A stretch of DNA of 64,000 nt from an uncultured Bacteroides sp. (GCA_944322345.1 CALUOO010000010.1:82800-146799); one strand, 5' to 3'; positions 25,750 through 34,088 are shown, numbered from the stretch's first letter. Numbers and translations: made by a program. The notes: generated by a model not told the origin, from the sequence alone.

Positions 25750-26856
25750 ATGGGGATATTATATTTATCTATTGAACTGACTTTCGACCTGATAGCCTTT
25801 GTCATGGGAATCATCCTGATATCCCGTGCCAAAGACAACTATCAGCGACTATACTGGGGAATTATAGCAGCAAGCATAGGGCTGATGTTCATGTGGGAAA
25901 ACATCGGCTGGCTGACCATTGTCACCGACACCCCTTCATTCCGTTTCACCGACCTGCTCAACATTGAAAAGATGTTGAAATGGTATGCGTTGGCCAGCAT
26001 CATCTCCCTTTTCCCGATAGCCTCCCTTTCGCCCGGTTATCTGAACCACCTCCGAACGTTCATTTTCCTGCTGCCTCCCATCATCGTCATTACAGTAGGA
26101 ATCTGCTACCTGGGATTCAACGGCAGAATCACTCCCATACATTCGGTCGACGATATTCTGATGAATATCCACCATCTGGACGTCAAACTCCGAATAAGCA
26201 TCTTCCTTATCTCTATCCTGATTCCGCTGAGTCTGCTGATTTACCCGATTGCAAGAAACCAGACTTATCGACGGATCAACACAAACATGTATATTTTTAT
26301 CGGTTTTCTGTTACTGTTTATCGGTATATATATACTGTTTACACTAAACATTAATGAATTTATATTCAATTCTCTTGGAGCTGTTTCCATCGCGTTTGCC
26401 ATACTCTTTTCCATACAGTATCTGCGTTATGAAAATCCGTTTTCAAATCATATAGAAATGACATGCGAAGTAGACAATTCTCTATTTCACAACGAGTTAC
26501 CAAAGCCAGGTACACTCTTCGACAGCATCGACACTTTCCTGAGAGAACAACACTCTTATACCGACCCTAATTACAATTTAGAGCAACTGGCCGAATCACA
26601 AGGCGAAAAGCAGAGTACAGTATCCAAAGCAATCAAAAGCGGAGGATTCACCGGATTTCGTGAGTATATCAACTGCCTGCGATTGGAATATTTCAAGCAA
26701 CTGGCAGTCAGTGATAGAGACAAAAACATCAAAGAACTGATGTTTCAATCCGGATTCACCTCACGTTCTACCTTCTACAGGTATTTTTCAGAGAAATATG
26801 GCATCTCACCCACACAATATATTGACAACCAAACATTTGAAAACGAAACAAAATAG
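25750..26856 (+). CDS. Membrane-anchored AraC-family transcriptional regulator
   Basis: This 368-residue protein has an N-terminal membrane domain of about seven segments (residues 5-225) and a C-terminal AraC/XylS DNA-binding domain (about 265-362). The latter has two helix-turn-helix units: NLEQLAESQGEKQSTVSKAI, and IKELMFQSGFTSRSTFYRYF followed by YGISPTQYI. Tethered AraC regulators of this form are frequent in Bacteroidetes and probably sense an envelope or membrane-soluble signal. The target genes are not evident. It follows the HU-like gene by 64 bp and is closed by a strong terminator. Confidence 0.85.
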   Translation: MGILYLSIELTFDLIAFVMGIILISRAKDNYQRLYWGIIAASIGLMFMWENIGWLTIVTDTPSFRFTDLLNIEKMLKWYALASIISLFPIASLSPGYLNHLRTFIFLLPPIIVITVGICYLGFNGRITPIHSVDDILMNIHHLDVKLRISIFLISILIPLSLLIYPIARNQTYRRINTNMYIFIGFLLLFIGIYILFTLNINEFIFNSLGAVSIAFAILFSIQYLRYENPFSNHIEMTCEVDNSLFHNELPKPGTLFDSIDTFLREQHSYTDPNYNLEQLAESQGEKQSTVSKAIKSGGFTGFREYINCLRLEYFKQLAVSDRDKNIKELMFQSGFTSRSTFYRYFSEKYGISPTQYIDNQTFENETK

Positions 26857-26892
26857 TATAAGATTCAGAATACTATCCAATTAGGACATCAT

Positions 26893-26926
26893 AAAAGCGT
26901 CCCATTTCAGAAATGGGACGCTTTTT
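26893..26926 (+). terminator. Intrinsic terminator after the AraC-family gene
   Basis: AAAAGCGTCCCATTT (26893-26907) pairs perfectly with AAATGGGACGCTTTT (26911-26925) around a 3-nt loop, with T residues after. Confidence 0.9.
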
Positions 26927-26951
26927 ATTTTCACAAATTGCATCACAGGTT

Positions 26952-26959
26952 TAAATTTG
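26952..26959 (+). promoter_or_regulatory. -7 promoter element for the small HTH gene
   Basis: TAAATTTG, perfect match to TAnnTTTG, about 60 bp before the start at 27023. Confidence 0.5.
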
Positions 26960-27022
26960 CCCATCACAAATCAACATTAAAGAATTAGAATCGTTCACGA
27001 CCACAAAATCCGTCAAACGACA

Positions 27023-27271
27023 ATGATACACATCGGAAAAATCATAGAAGCAGAACTCCACCGACAGGAACGTTCCGTCACGTGGTTTGCCAACAAACTG
27101 TATTGCGACAGGACGAATATATATTCCATTTTTAAAAGAAAAAGCATAGATACGGAACTGCTGCTACGGATCAGCGGCATATTGGGACACAACTTCTTCA
27201 GCTACTATATCGTCGAACTGCAAAAAGAACAGATAAATAAAGAAGGCGAAATACTTGCCGGAAACAAATAA
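27023..27271 (+). CDS. Small helix-turn-helix (XRE-like) protein
   Basis: This 82-residue protein consists of little more than one helix-turn-helix domain: an N-terminal helix (IGKIIEAELHRQ), the pair VTWFANKLYCDRTNIYSIFK (helix 2, turn, recognition helix), then LLLRISGILGHNFFSYY. It resembles XRE/Cro-type domains. No toxin, prophage or partner gene is adjacent; the next genes are ribosomal. It is probably a chromosomal transcription regulator of unknown target. It has its own promoter-like element and no clear terminator before rplU. Confidence 0.7.
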   Translation: MIHIGKIIEAELHRQERSVTWFANKLYCDRTNIYSIFKRKSIDTELLLRISGILGHNFFSYYIVELQKEQINKEGEILAGNK

Positions 27272-27277
27272 AAGTAG

Positions 27278-27285
27278 TACTTTTG
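27278..27285 (+). promoter_or_regulatory. Promoter element of rplU-rpmA
   Basis: TACTTTTG, a perfect TAnnTTTG match. A weak -33 (CTTG at 27254-27257) is at a spacing of 20 bp. Confidence 0.55.
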
Positions 27286-27290
27286 CACCC

Positions 27291-27376
27291 GATTATTCCG
27301 CAACGGGTTTGATAAAGTGTTTTTTGGCGATTCAAGAACCACCCGCCGGAGCTAACTTATACATTATATATATAAG
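27291..27376 (+). promoter_or_regulatory. Possible structured leader of rplU-rpmA
   Basis: In the roughly 90-nt leader, CGGGT (27304-27308) can pair with ACCCG (27341-27345), enclosing further G- and C-containing segments. Such leaders often bind the encoded ribosomal protein (here L21) for autoregulation. The pairing seen is short, so this is a weak call. Confidence 0.25.
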
Positions 27377-27694
27377 ATGTACGCAATTGTAGAAATTAAC
27401 GGTCAGCAGTTTAAAGCAGAAGCTGGCAAAAAGTTGTTCGTTCACCACATTGCCAATGCGGAAAACGGTGCAACTGTAGAATTTGAGAAAGTTCTTTTGG
27501 TAGACAAAGACGGAAACATCACTGTAGGTGCTCCTGTAGTAGAAGGTGCTAAAGTGGTTTGCGAAGTGGTTTCTCCGCTGGTAAAAGGCGACAAAGTACT
27601 TGTTTTCCACAAGAAGAGAAGAAAAGGTTACAGAAAGTTGAACGGTCACCGTCAGCAGTTTACTGAGTTAACAATCAAAGAAGTAGTAGCTTAA
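27377..27694 (+). CDS. rplU: 50S ribosomal protein L21
   Basis: This 105-residue ribosomal protein begins [20 protein letters not shown], the classic L21 start, with [20 protein letters not shown] and the C-terminal RQQFTELTI also typical. L21 binds 23S rRNA. The gene is followed 21 bp later by rpmA (L27), the near-universal bacterial arrangement. Confidence 0.98.
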   Translation: MYAIVEINGQQFKAEAGKKLFVHHIANAENGATVEFEKVLLVDKDGNITVGAPVVEGAKVVCEVVSPLVKGDKVLVFHKKRRKGYRKLNGHRQQFTELTIKEVVA

Positions 27695-27715
27695 TCAATA
27701 AAAAAGTAAGAAGAA

Positions 27716-27985
27716 ATGGCACATAAAAAAGGTGTCGGTAGTTCTAAGAACGGCCGCGAATCAGCAAGTAAGAGATTAGGCGTAAAGATATTCGGTGGTG
27801 AAGCTTGCAAAGCAGGCAATATCATCGTTCGTCAGAGAGGTACAGAATTCCATCCGGGTGAAAACATCGGAATGGGTAAAGATCACACCCTCTTCGCCTT
27901 GGTAGATGGTACAGTAAAATTCAAAGTTGGTAAGGAAGACAGAAGATATGTATCTGTTATTCCGGCAGCAAAAGCTGAAGCTTAA
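27716..27985 (+). CDS. rpmA: 50S ribosomal protein L27
   Basis: This 89-residue protein begins [20 protein letters not shown], the conserved flexible N-terminus that reaches the peptidyl transferase centre. [19 protein letters not shown] and [14 protein letters not shown] follow. There is no Firmicutes-type N-terminal extension needing cleavage. It is the second gene of the rplU-rpmA operon and is followed by a strong terminator. Confidence 0.98.
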   Translation: MAHKKGVGSSKNGRESASKRLGVKIFGGEACKAGNIIVRQRGTEFHPGENIGMGKDHTLFALVDGTVKFKVGKEDRRYVSVIPAAKAEA

Positions 27986-28010
27986 TCCAACTTTAGAAAG
28001 TAAGCAATAA

Positions 28011-28050
28011 AAGAGGATGCAATTCCATGTGAATTGCATCCTCTTCTTTT
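28011..28050 (+). terminator. Intrinsic terminator after rpmA
   Basis: AAGAGGATGCAATTC (28011-28025) pairs perfectly with GAATTGCATCCTCTT (28031-28045), followed by CTTTTT. Confidence 0.9.
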
Positions 28051-28261
28051 TATTATCACAATGGCTTTTATCAACAACTCCCCATATTCAGAGTAACAAA
28101 TATTATCTAACATGTTCTAGAACATATACATATATTGATAAAAGTCAAAAAAAATATATCGACCTTTGTTAAAAAGAATGCTGTTTTTAACAAAGAATCG
28201 GAACCGTTTCGCCTCCAATTGGAAAATTCTTTGTCAATATAACATTTTAAATCTTGCCAAC

Positions 28262-29110
28262 ATGAAACATACACAAAAACTATTCATCATAGCGTGTCTC
28301 CTTGCATGCCTCCTTCCCTCCTACGGACAAGAAAACACACTGACAGCAGACGGACTGTATCCCAAATACAATGTCCCATCGTATCAAAATGAGAAAGGAA
28401 CCATGTTAACTGCCGAGATGCTGAAGAACAAGAATTTCCATATACCATCCACAGATGCTGACATCATACGAGGAGAACTGGAAAAAGCTACGGCAAACAT
28501 CGGTCTGACCTATAAGGCACTTCCGCAATATACCATATCAGAGGCATTCCATCTCCTTCCTCCACCTGCCAATCCCGAAGAACTATGCAAAACAGCAGAT
28601 ACAGATATAACATCCCAGTGGATACACGAAGACGGAGAATGTATCCTGTTCATCAAATGCAGCGGAAGCGACAAGCAGATAAAGACCAACAACACCATTA
28701 ACAAAGACGGGAAACGCACACTCACGGTCAAATGGGAAAGGAAAGAATCTGCAAACAAAACTACCGACAAGTTACCGCAATCCATATTCGATAAAATAAA
28801 ATATAGAATTGGAATAGGAACTTACCGGACTGAAACGACAACGGAACAGCAGATGCAGCAAATTAAAGAAAAGATTACCGTCTGGACACCTGAAAAAGCC
28901 AAAGAGGTATTCAATGCCCAGTATGTCATCACCTACCCGATTAAAAGCAAAAAATCGGTCTATATGGGTAAATATACCCACAAAATGGACTTGATGATGA
29001 TAAAATGGGAAGAGCATCTCACAGTCTCTTTCCTGCTAACCAAGAAAGGATACAAGCAGATAGACAAGTATCTGAAAGAGGTGAAAGAGGCATTCAGGTT
29101 TGAGGACTAA
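28262..29110 (+). CDS. Secreted protein of unknown function, paralogue 1
   Basis: I start this 282-residue protein at ATG 28262 because it is followed by a clean signal peptide (MKHTQKLFIIACLLACLLPS, cut after YGQ). An upstream in-frame start at 28166 would bury it. I do not recognise a characterised domain. Conserved features shared with the next gene are ALPQYTIS, SQWIHEDGECILF and a highly conserved C-terminal third with VITYPIKSKKSVYMGKYTHK and LMMIKWEEHLTVSFLLTKKG. The mature protein has few cysteines and is probably periplasmic or surface-exposed. A near-consensus GACCTTTG (28161-28168) may be its promoter. It lies in tandem with paralogue 2; see 28885-29978. Confidence 0.7.
   Translation: MKHTQKLFIIACLLACLLPSYGQENTLTADGLYPKYNVPSYQNEKGTMLTAEMLKNKNFHIPSTDADIIRGELEKATANIGLTYKALPQYTISEAFHLLPPPANPEELCKTADTDITSQWIHEDGECILFIKCSGSDKQIKTNNTINKDGKRTLTVKWERKESANKTTDKLPQSIFDKIKYRIGIGTYRTETTTEQQMQQIKEKITVWTPEKAKEVFNAQYVITYPIKSKKSVYMGKYTHKMDLMMIKWEEHLTVSFLLTKKGYKQIDKYLKEVKEAFRFED
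28885..29108 (+). repeat. Near-identical 3' segment shared by the two paralogues, copy 1
   Basis: From TCTGGACACC to the stop codons this segment differs from 29751-29976 at about five positions in about 225 bp, whereas the upstream halves of the genes share only scattered protein motifs. Confidence 0.85.
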
Positions 29111-29183
29111 GCTCCTTATTCTCCTAATATCAGGCCTAAATAAATTTTCGTCAAATATTTATAACCATTTAAACTATACAATC

Positions 29184-29978
29184 ATGAAACAGTTACGAAG
29201 TCTCTTTTTAGCAGTATGCGCCATTGCATTCTCTATTTCCGTTTACGGACAGAAAGATACGTTGACAAAAGACGGGTTGTATCTGGAATACAACTTACCA
29301 TTCTATCGCAGTGACCCGCTTAAACTGATGGAAGCTATGAATCAAAACAAGGAGTTAGATTCCCCTGCAGACGAAGACATGATTCGAGGTATATTAGACC
29401 GGGCTACAAAGGCAATCGGATTAAAATATAAAGCCCTGCCACAATACATTATCTCTGAGCAATTCGGTCTCTGTTACCCTCCTGCCAATCCTAAAGAATT
29501 ACTTTGGACAACAGGCAATTCTATTGATTCCCAATGGATTCACGAGGATGGAGAATGTATTTTATTTATGCAATGTAGCGGCGACAAGCCAAGTATAAAT
29601 GGGAAAGTGCCGGAGGCAGACAGAACAAAATATAAATTGCCGGAAGAATACCTCTATGGATGGATAAAACCAAGTGTTAACGTAGAACCTATGTCACTCA
29701 AAAAAGTAACAGAAGAAGAGAAAGAAGAAATAAAAAAGAAAATTACTTTCTGGACACCGGAAAAAGCCAAAGAGGTATTCAATGCCCAGTATGTCATCAC
29801 CTACCCGATTAAAAGTGAAAAATCGGTCTATATGGGTAAATATACCCACAAAATGGACTTGATGATGATAAAATGGGAAGAGCATCTCACAGTCTCTTTC
29901 CTGCTAACCAAGAAAGGATACAAGCAGATAGACAAGTATCTGAAAGAGGTGGAAGAGGCATTCAGATTTGAGGACTGA
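29184..29978 (+). CDS. Secreted protein of unknown function, paralogue 2
   Basis: This 264-residue protein is predicted to start at ATG 29184, which opens a signal peptide (MKQLRSLFLAVCAIAFSISV, cut after YGQ). The N-terminal half aligns with paralogue 1 only in patches (LTKDGLYLEYN, KALPQYIIS, SQWIHEDGECILF), whereas the last 75 residues are almost identical to it. No function can be assigned. A lysine- and glutamate-rich helix (EEEKEEIKKKI) joins the two parts. A bidirectional terminator follows at 29998-30035. Confidence 0.7.
   Translation: MKQLRSLFLAVCAIAFSISVYGQKDTLTKDGLYLEYNLPFYRSDPLKLMEAMNQNKELDSPADEDMIRGILDRATKAIGLKYKALPQYIISEQFGLCYPPANPKELLWTTGNSIDSQWIHEDGECILFMQCSGDKPSINGKVPEADRTKYKLPEEYLYGWIKPSVNVEPMSLKKVTEEEKEEIKKKITFWTPEKAKEVFNAQYVITYPIKSEKSVYMGKYTHKMDLMMIKWEEHLTVSFLLTKKGYKQIDKYLKEVEEAFRFED
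29751..29976 (+). repeat. Near-identical 3' segment shared by the two paralogues, copy 2
   Basis: Partner of 28885-29108. The differences are single substitutions near the start, in the AAAAGC/AAAAGTG region, and in the last 30 bp. Confidence 0.85.
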
Positions 29979-29997
29979 CACTGAAAATGGTAAACAA

Positions 29998-30035
29998 TAA
30001 GAGGGCTGCCAGTTTGTATGTTGGCAGCCCTCTTA
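29998..30035. terminator. Bidirectional terminator between convergent genes
   Basis: TAAGAGGGCTGCCA (29998-30011) pairs perfectly with TGGCAGCCCTCTTA (30022-30035). It serves the paralogue pair (+) and the GH2 gene (-). Confidence 0.85.
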
Positions 30036-30062
30036 CTATACATATAATATCAGAATCACTTC

Positions 30063-31889
30063 CTACCGCCTCCTCGTACACTGAATCACCGAGCGGTTTA
30101 TCTCGCCCACTTTATCCAGATTCATCTTCTCCACCCGGCGGTCGTAAGTCACCAACCCGTTGATTTCATGCTCCACGTCGGTGGTCTGTGTATAGATGGC
30201 GGCACTCAGTCCGAAGTAATTGATCATCTGTTCCAACTCCGTAGCCATCATCACGTAAGTATCGGTCAGCTGCTCCTTGTTCAGCATCATTTCGTAGGCA
30301 TCGTTGCGGACTGGCCACATGTGTCCGCGTACAAACAGTCCTTTCCCGCCAAACTCACCCAGTGAGGCAGCTCGCGTATCGGTCGGTTTGGGCATGGCAC
30401 CCGGCTCTATTCTGCCATAATGGTGCATATCCACAAAATCGCCGTTACCGGGGTCGCCATAGGCTTTGCGGTAGCCCGGTGCATAATTGTAGCCCGACAT
30501 TCCATTTACCAACCGATGGGTGTCGTACTGCTTCACCCAGCTTGTAATGTCGGTTGCTTCAAAAGCGCCCCAGTTTTCGTTGAACGGAACCCACATCACG
30601 ATAGAGGGGGAGTTGACGTGCTGGTCGATCATTGTCTTCAGCTCCTCGCGGAACTGTTGGCGTACCGCCACCGAATCGTTTCCGTCCGGCAGCCACAGAT
30701 TGGGCATATCCTGCCATACCATCAGCCCCAAGCGGTCGCAATGATAATACCAGCGTTGCGGCTCCACCTTGATGTGTTTGCGGATGACATTGAATCCGGA
30801 ACGCTTGGCAAGCTCTATGTCGTAGCGCAATGCCTCGTCGGTAGGTGCGGTAAAAACACCGTCCGGCCAGTAGCCCTGATCCAACAGCCCGATATGGAAC
30901 ACAAACTCGCCGTTCAGCGTGGGGCGCATTACTCCGTCTATCTTCTTCAGTCCTACCGTACGCATACCAAAATAGGAATCAACCTCATCAAGCACCTTTC
31001 CACGACGGGTCTGCAACTGAAGTTTCAAATCATAAAGGAAGGGATCGTCGGGACTCCACAGGTGTGGATTGGGGACAGGCAGATAGAAACGGGTATTTGC
31101 CGCACCTATGCTTTTGGAAATGTTCTGCCCTTCGGTATGGGCGATGGCTATTACCTGCAAATCGCTGTCATCAGTATATGCCGTTACTTCCAGACGTTTG
31201 TTCTCTACGTCGGGCACAATCTGTATACGTGCAATGTATTGCTTCTCCACCGGTTCCAGCCATACAGTCTGCCAGATGCCGGAAGTAAATGTATAGTCTC
31301 CGTGCGGACCGTTCTTGCCCGATGCCGCCCGTCCGTCGTTGGGATCGTAAGCTCCTACCACCAGTACGTTTTCGCCTGATTTCAGGAAGTCGGTGATGTT
31401 CATACTAAAGGCATCGTATCCTCCGGTGTGACTTCCTGCCTTTTTCCCGTTTACGAAGATGGCAGCCACACGGTCGACTGCTCCAAAATTCAGCATCACC
31501 TGTTTCCCTTTCCACTCCTGAGGGACGGTAAACGTACGGCGATACCACAAGCAGGAATCGCCCTTGCGGGCAATGCCCGAAAGTTCTGACTCTGGCGGGA
31601 AAGGTACATGTATTTTCTCCGGACTAGCGGGAAATGCGGGCGGGACGGTGGCATCCATCGGCAATGCCCCTTTGGGATTTGCCATGTAGTCCCACTTTCC
31701 GTTCAGGTTCAACCACTGCTGCCTGACCAGTTGCGGACGCGGATACTCCGGAAGCGGGACTTCGGCACGGAACGCCTCTTCTGTCCACGGAGTGGGTAAC
31801 GTAAAATGTCTTGTTTCATTCTGTGCTTTCAAGGCTCCTGTTCCCAACAACAGGGAAAGAGCCAAACCAATGATCTGTCGTTTGTTCAT
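30063..31889 (-). CDS. Glycoside hydrolase family 2 protein (beta-galactosidase/glucuronidase type)
   Basis: This 608-residue protein has a signal peptide (cut after about LKAQ, residue 23). The GH2 order is present: an N-terminal jelly-roll sugar-binding domain (about 45-215, WLNLNGKWDYMANP, YRRTFTVP, VNGKKAGSHTGGYDAFSMNI), an immunoglobulin-like domain (about 216-310) and a TIM barrel (about 315-600). The catalytic acid/base Glu is expected in MWVPFNENWG and the nucleophile Glu in SLGEFGGKG. It acts in the periplasm or at the surface on a beta-linked sugar, and the exact specificity is open. The gene is alone on its strand, not in a recognisable polysaccharide locus. Confidence 0.9.
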   Translation of the reverse strand: MNKRQIIGLALSLLLGTGALKAQNETRHFTLPTPWTEEAFRAEVPLPEYPRPQLVRQQWLNLNGKWDYMANPKGALPMDATVPPAFPASPEKIHVPFPPESELSGIARKGDSCLWYRRTFTVPQEWKGKQVMLNFGAVDRVAAIFVNGKKAGSHTGGYDAFSMNITDFLKSGENVLVVGAYDPNDGRAASGKNGPHGDYTFTSGIWQTVWLEPVEKQYIARIQIVPDVENKRLEVTAYTDDSDLQVIAIAHTEGQNISKSIGAANTRFYLPVPNPHLWSPDDPFLYDLKLQLQTRRGKVLDEVDSYFGMRTVGLKKIDGVMRPTLNGEFVFHIGLLDQGYWPDGVFTAPTDEALRYDIELAKRSGFNVIRKHIKVEPQRWYYHCDRLGLMVWQDMPNLWLPDGNDSVAVRQQFREELKTMIDQHVNSPSIVMWVPFNENWGAFEATDITSWVKQYDTHRLVNGMSGYNYAPGYRKAYGDPGNGDFVDMHHYGRIEPGAMPKPTDTRAASLGEFGGKGLFVRGHMWPVRNDAYEMMLNKEQLTDTYVMMATELEQMINYFGLSAAIYTQTTDVEHEINGLVTYDRRVEKMNLDKVGEINRSVIQCTRRR

Positions 31890-32257
31890 ACAGTTTGTTA
31901 ATTTATAAATTATGAGTTCTTAAATCCTCTAGTTTAAGACTTTACGAATTGAAGATTCACCTCAATTTAAGCACTAAAAAGTTCAGCGATTATTAGTCGA
32001 GGCCAAACTTAAATAAAATCTCCAGAATAACCGAATTTAATCCATAAGAAACTCCACTTGTTGGGAAAGGTTAGCCAGCACATTGGGAAAGGTTAGCTGA
32101 CATGTTGGGAAAGGTTAGCCAATCCGTTGGGAAAGGTTAGCTGACAAACAGCCCAAACCGACTACTATATTTCTATCAATCTCTATTAATTACTTATAAA
32201 ATATCATTTAACCAAACAAAAAAGTAACGTTTTGTTTGGAGATAAAAATATTATCCA
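31890..32257. other. Intergenic region between the GH2 gene and the leu promoter
   Basis: Apart from the 22-bp-period repeat array (32061-32141) I see only AT-rich sequence. It must also contain the promoter of the reverse-strand GH2 gene, which I could not pinpoint. Confidence 0.5.
32061..32141. repeat. 22-bp-period repeat array, locus 1 (four units)
   Basis: The 15-bp core TTGGGAAAGGTTAGC is repeated without change at 32061, 32083, 32105 and 32127, exactly 22 bp apart. The 7-bp spacers alternate between CA-rich and TGACA-type sequences. Related arrays in the opposite orientation lie at 39036-39116 and 57162-57264. Confidence 0.9.
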
Positions 32258-32265
32258 TACCTTTG
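32235..32265 (+). promoter_or_regulatory. Promoter of the leu operon
   Basis: TTTG at 32235-32238, a 19-bp spacer and TACCTTTG at 32258-32265: a textbook Bacteroides promoter. Start of transcription is expected near 32272. Confidence 0.75.
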
Positions 32266-32289
32266 CACCGTCGAATAAAAAACAGAAAA

Positions 32290-32373
32290 ATGAATCAGAT
32301 TTTCGTATATATTCTATTGTGTGGTATTATTATTCTACTATCGGAGGTTAGTGGAAGTGAGTGTCGCGCATGA
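32290..32373 (+). CDS. Leucine/isoleucine leader peptide of the leu operon
   Basis: A 27-codon frame begins 18 nt or so after the expected transcription start. It encodes five Ile and four Leu residues, concentrated in YILLCG (codons 7-12) and IIILL (codons 13-17, ATT ATT ATT CTA CTA). Three of the four Leu codons are CTA, which looks uncommon in the long genes of this window. The frame ends just upstream of a terminator/antiterminator pair. This is the arrangement expected for a ribosome-stalling leader that senses charged tRNA-Leu and tRNA-Ile. Its product needs no function of its own. Confidence 0.75.
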   Translation: MNQIFVYILLCGIIILLSEVSGSECRA

Positions 32374-32435
32374 ATATGTATGATAAAAGATATACGAAAG
32401 CCTTTCTCACTTCCACGTGCGAAAGGCTTTTTTTT
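32351..32435 (+). promoter_or_regulatory. Transcription attenuator of the leu operon
   Basis: The terminator stem is AAAGCCTTTC (32397-32406) with GAAAGGCTTT (32421-32430), 10 bp, followed by a run of T to 32435. GTGGAAGTGAG (32351-32361), inside the last codons of the leader peptide, is perfectly complementary over 11 bp to CTCACTTCCAC (32406-32416), which lies in the terminator loop and overlaps its stem by one base. A ribosome stalled on the Ile/Leu codons (32326-32340) leaves 32351-32361 free to form the alternative pairing. A ribosome at the stop codon (32371) masks it and lets the terminator form. Confidence 0.78.
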
Positions 32436-32466
32436 ATGCCAATAATCATATAAATAATAAAACAGG

Positions 32467-33963
32467 ATGGAAAACAGATTATTTATTTTTGATACTACCC
32501 TTCGGGATGGTGAACAGGTGCCGGGATGCCAGCTTAACACTGTAGAAAAGATTCAGGTGGCAAAAGCGCTGGAGACACTGGGAGTAGACGTGATAGAAGC
32601 GGGATTTCCCATCTCAAGTCCGGGTGACTTCAACTCGGTGATTGAAATCTCGAAGGCTGTCACATGGCCTACCATCTGTGCACTGACACGTGCCGTTCAG
32701 AAAGACATTGACGTGGCGGTAGATGCACTGCAGTTTGCCAAGCACAAACGCATCCACACAGGAATAGGAACTTCCGATTCGCACATCAAGTATAAATTCA
32801 ATTCCAATCGCGAGGAAATTATCGAGCGGGCAGTAGCAGCTGTCAAATATGCACGCCGCTTTGTGGACGATGTGGAATTCTATGCCGAAGATGCGGGCAG
32901 AACAGACAACGAATATCTGGCACGGGTGATTGAGGCTGTCATCAAGGCAGGAGCTACGGTAGTGAACATCCCAGATACAACGGGATACTGTCTTCCATCA
33001 GAATATGGAGCAAAAATCAAATATCTGATTGACCATGTAGACGGAATAGACAAAGCAATCATCTCCACTCACTGCCACAACGATTTGGGAATGGCAACCG
33101 CCAACACGATGGCAGGTATCCTGAACGGAGCCCGCCAGGTGGAAGTGACCATCAATGGTATAGGCGAACGCGCCGGAAACACGGCACTCGAAGAGATAGC
33201 GATGATCATCAAGAGCCATCATGAGATAGACATACAGACAAACATCAATACACAGAAAATCTATCCTACCAGCCGGATGGTATCGAGCCTGATGAACATG
33301 CCGGTACAACCGAACAAGGCAATCGTAGGACGAAACGCCTTCGCCCACTCGTCGGGAATCCATCAGGACGGAGTATTGAAAAATGTGCAGACCTACGAGA
33401 TCATCGATCCTCATGATGTGGGAATAGACGACAACTCAATCGTACTGACTGCCCGTAGTGGACGTGCCGCACTGAGAAACCGACTTGAAGTGCTGGGAGT
33501 AAAGCTGGAAGCAGAAAAGCTGGACAAAGTGTATGAAGAATTTCTGAAACTTGCCGACAAGAAGAAAGACATCAACGACGATGACATTCTGGTGCTTGCA
33601 GGAGCCGACCGCAGCCTGAACCACCGCATTAAGCTGGAGTATCTGCAAGTGACCAGCGGCGTAGGAGTGCGTTCCGTTGCCAGTCTGGGACTGAACATCT
33701 CAGGCGAACGCTTCGAGGCATGTGCCAGCGGGAACGGTCCTGTAGACGCAGCCATCAAGGCACTGAAAAAGATAATCGACCGCCACATGACACTGAAGGA
33801 ATTCACCATCCAAGCCATCAGTAAAGGAAGCGACGATGTAGGTAAAGTGCACATGCAGGTGGAATATGACAACCAGATGTATTACGGATTCGGTGCAAAC
33901 ACAGATATCATAGCTGCCTCCGTAGAAGCATACATCGACTGTATCAATAAATTTAAAGCATAA
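32467..33963 (+). CDS. leuA: 2-isopropylmalate synthase
   Basis: This 498-residue enzyme condenses acetyl-CoA with 2-ketoisovalerate, the first step of leucine synthesis. The catalytic TIM barrel (about residues 1-280) opens with [13 protein letters not shown] and contains the metal-binding [14 protein letters not shown] and [11 protein letters not shown]. The C-terminal regulatory LeuA dimer domain (about 370-498) should carry leucine feedback control. The length is normal for the long LeuA type. It is the first structural gene behind the attenuator, and leuC follows after a 125-bp gap filled with an inverted repeat. Confidence 0.96.
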   Translation: MENRLFIFDTTLRDGEQVPGCQLNTVEKIQVAKALETLGVDVIEAGFPISSPGDFNSVIEISKAVTWPTICALTRAVQKDIDVAVDALQFAKHKRIHTGIGTSDSHIKYKFNSNREEIIERAVAAVKYARRFVDDVEFYAEDAGRTDNEYLARVIEAVIKAGATVVNIPDTTGYCLPSEYGAKIKYLIDHVDGIDKAIISTHCHNDLGMATANTMAGILNGARQVEVTINGIGERAGNTALEEIAMIIKSHHEIDIQTNINTQKIYPTSRMVSSLMNMPVQPNKAIVGRNAFAHSSGIHQDGVLKNVQTYEIIDPHDVGIDDNSIVLTARSGRAALRNRLEVLGVKLEAEKLDKVYEEFLKLADKKKDINDDDILVLAGADRSLNHRIKLEYLQVTSGVGVRSVASLGLNISGERFEACASGNGPVDAAIKALKKIIDRHMTLKEFTIQAISKGSDDVGKVHMQVEYDNQMYYGFGANTDIIAASVEAYIDCINKFKA

Positions 33964-33974
33964 TTTTAGTTTAT

Positions 33975-34029
33975 AAGTTTTTGAGTTTATAAGTCAACGT
34001 AAAGCAAGAACTTACAAACTCAAAAACTA
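33975..34029. repeat. Inverted repeat in the leuA-leuC gap
   Basis: 33975-33994 (AAGTTTTTGAGTTTATAAGT) is complementary to 34010-34029 at 18 of 20 positions. Further AACT-n-AAA repeats continue to about 34080. Confidence 0.65.
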
Positions 34030-34088
34030 AAGGACTAAAGGAGTCAAGAACTAAAGAACTCATAAACTTAAAAACTTAAAAAAGAACA

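Noticed and set aside
27023-27271. Antitoxin of a toxin-antitoxin pair
   Set aside because: The small HTH protein has no partner gene on either side; the neighbours are an AraC regulator and rplU.
30420-31379. 319-codon plus-strand frame opposite the GH2 gene
   Set aside because: Antisense shadow in a GC-richer gene; no domain, no promoter, and the minus strand has complete GH2 motifs.
32061-32141. CRISPR array
   Set aside because: Repeats are regular but the spacers are only 7 bp and there are no cas genes in the window; the same holds for 39036-39116 and 57162-57264.
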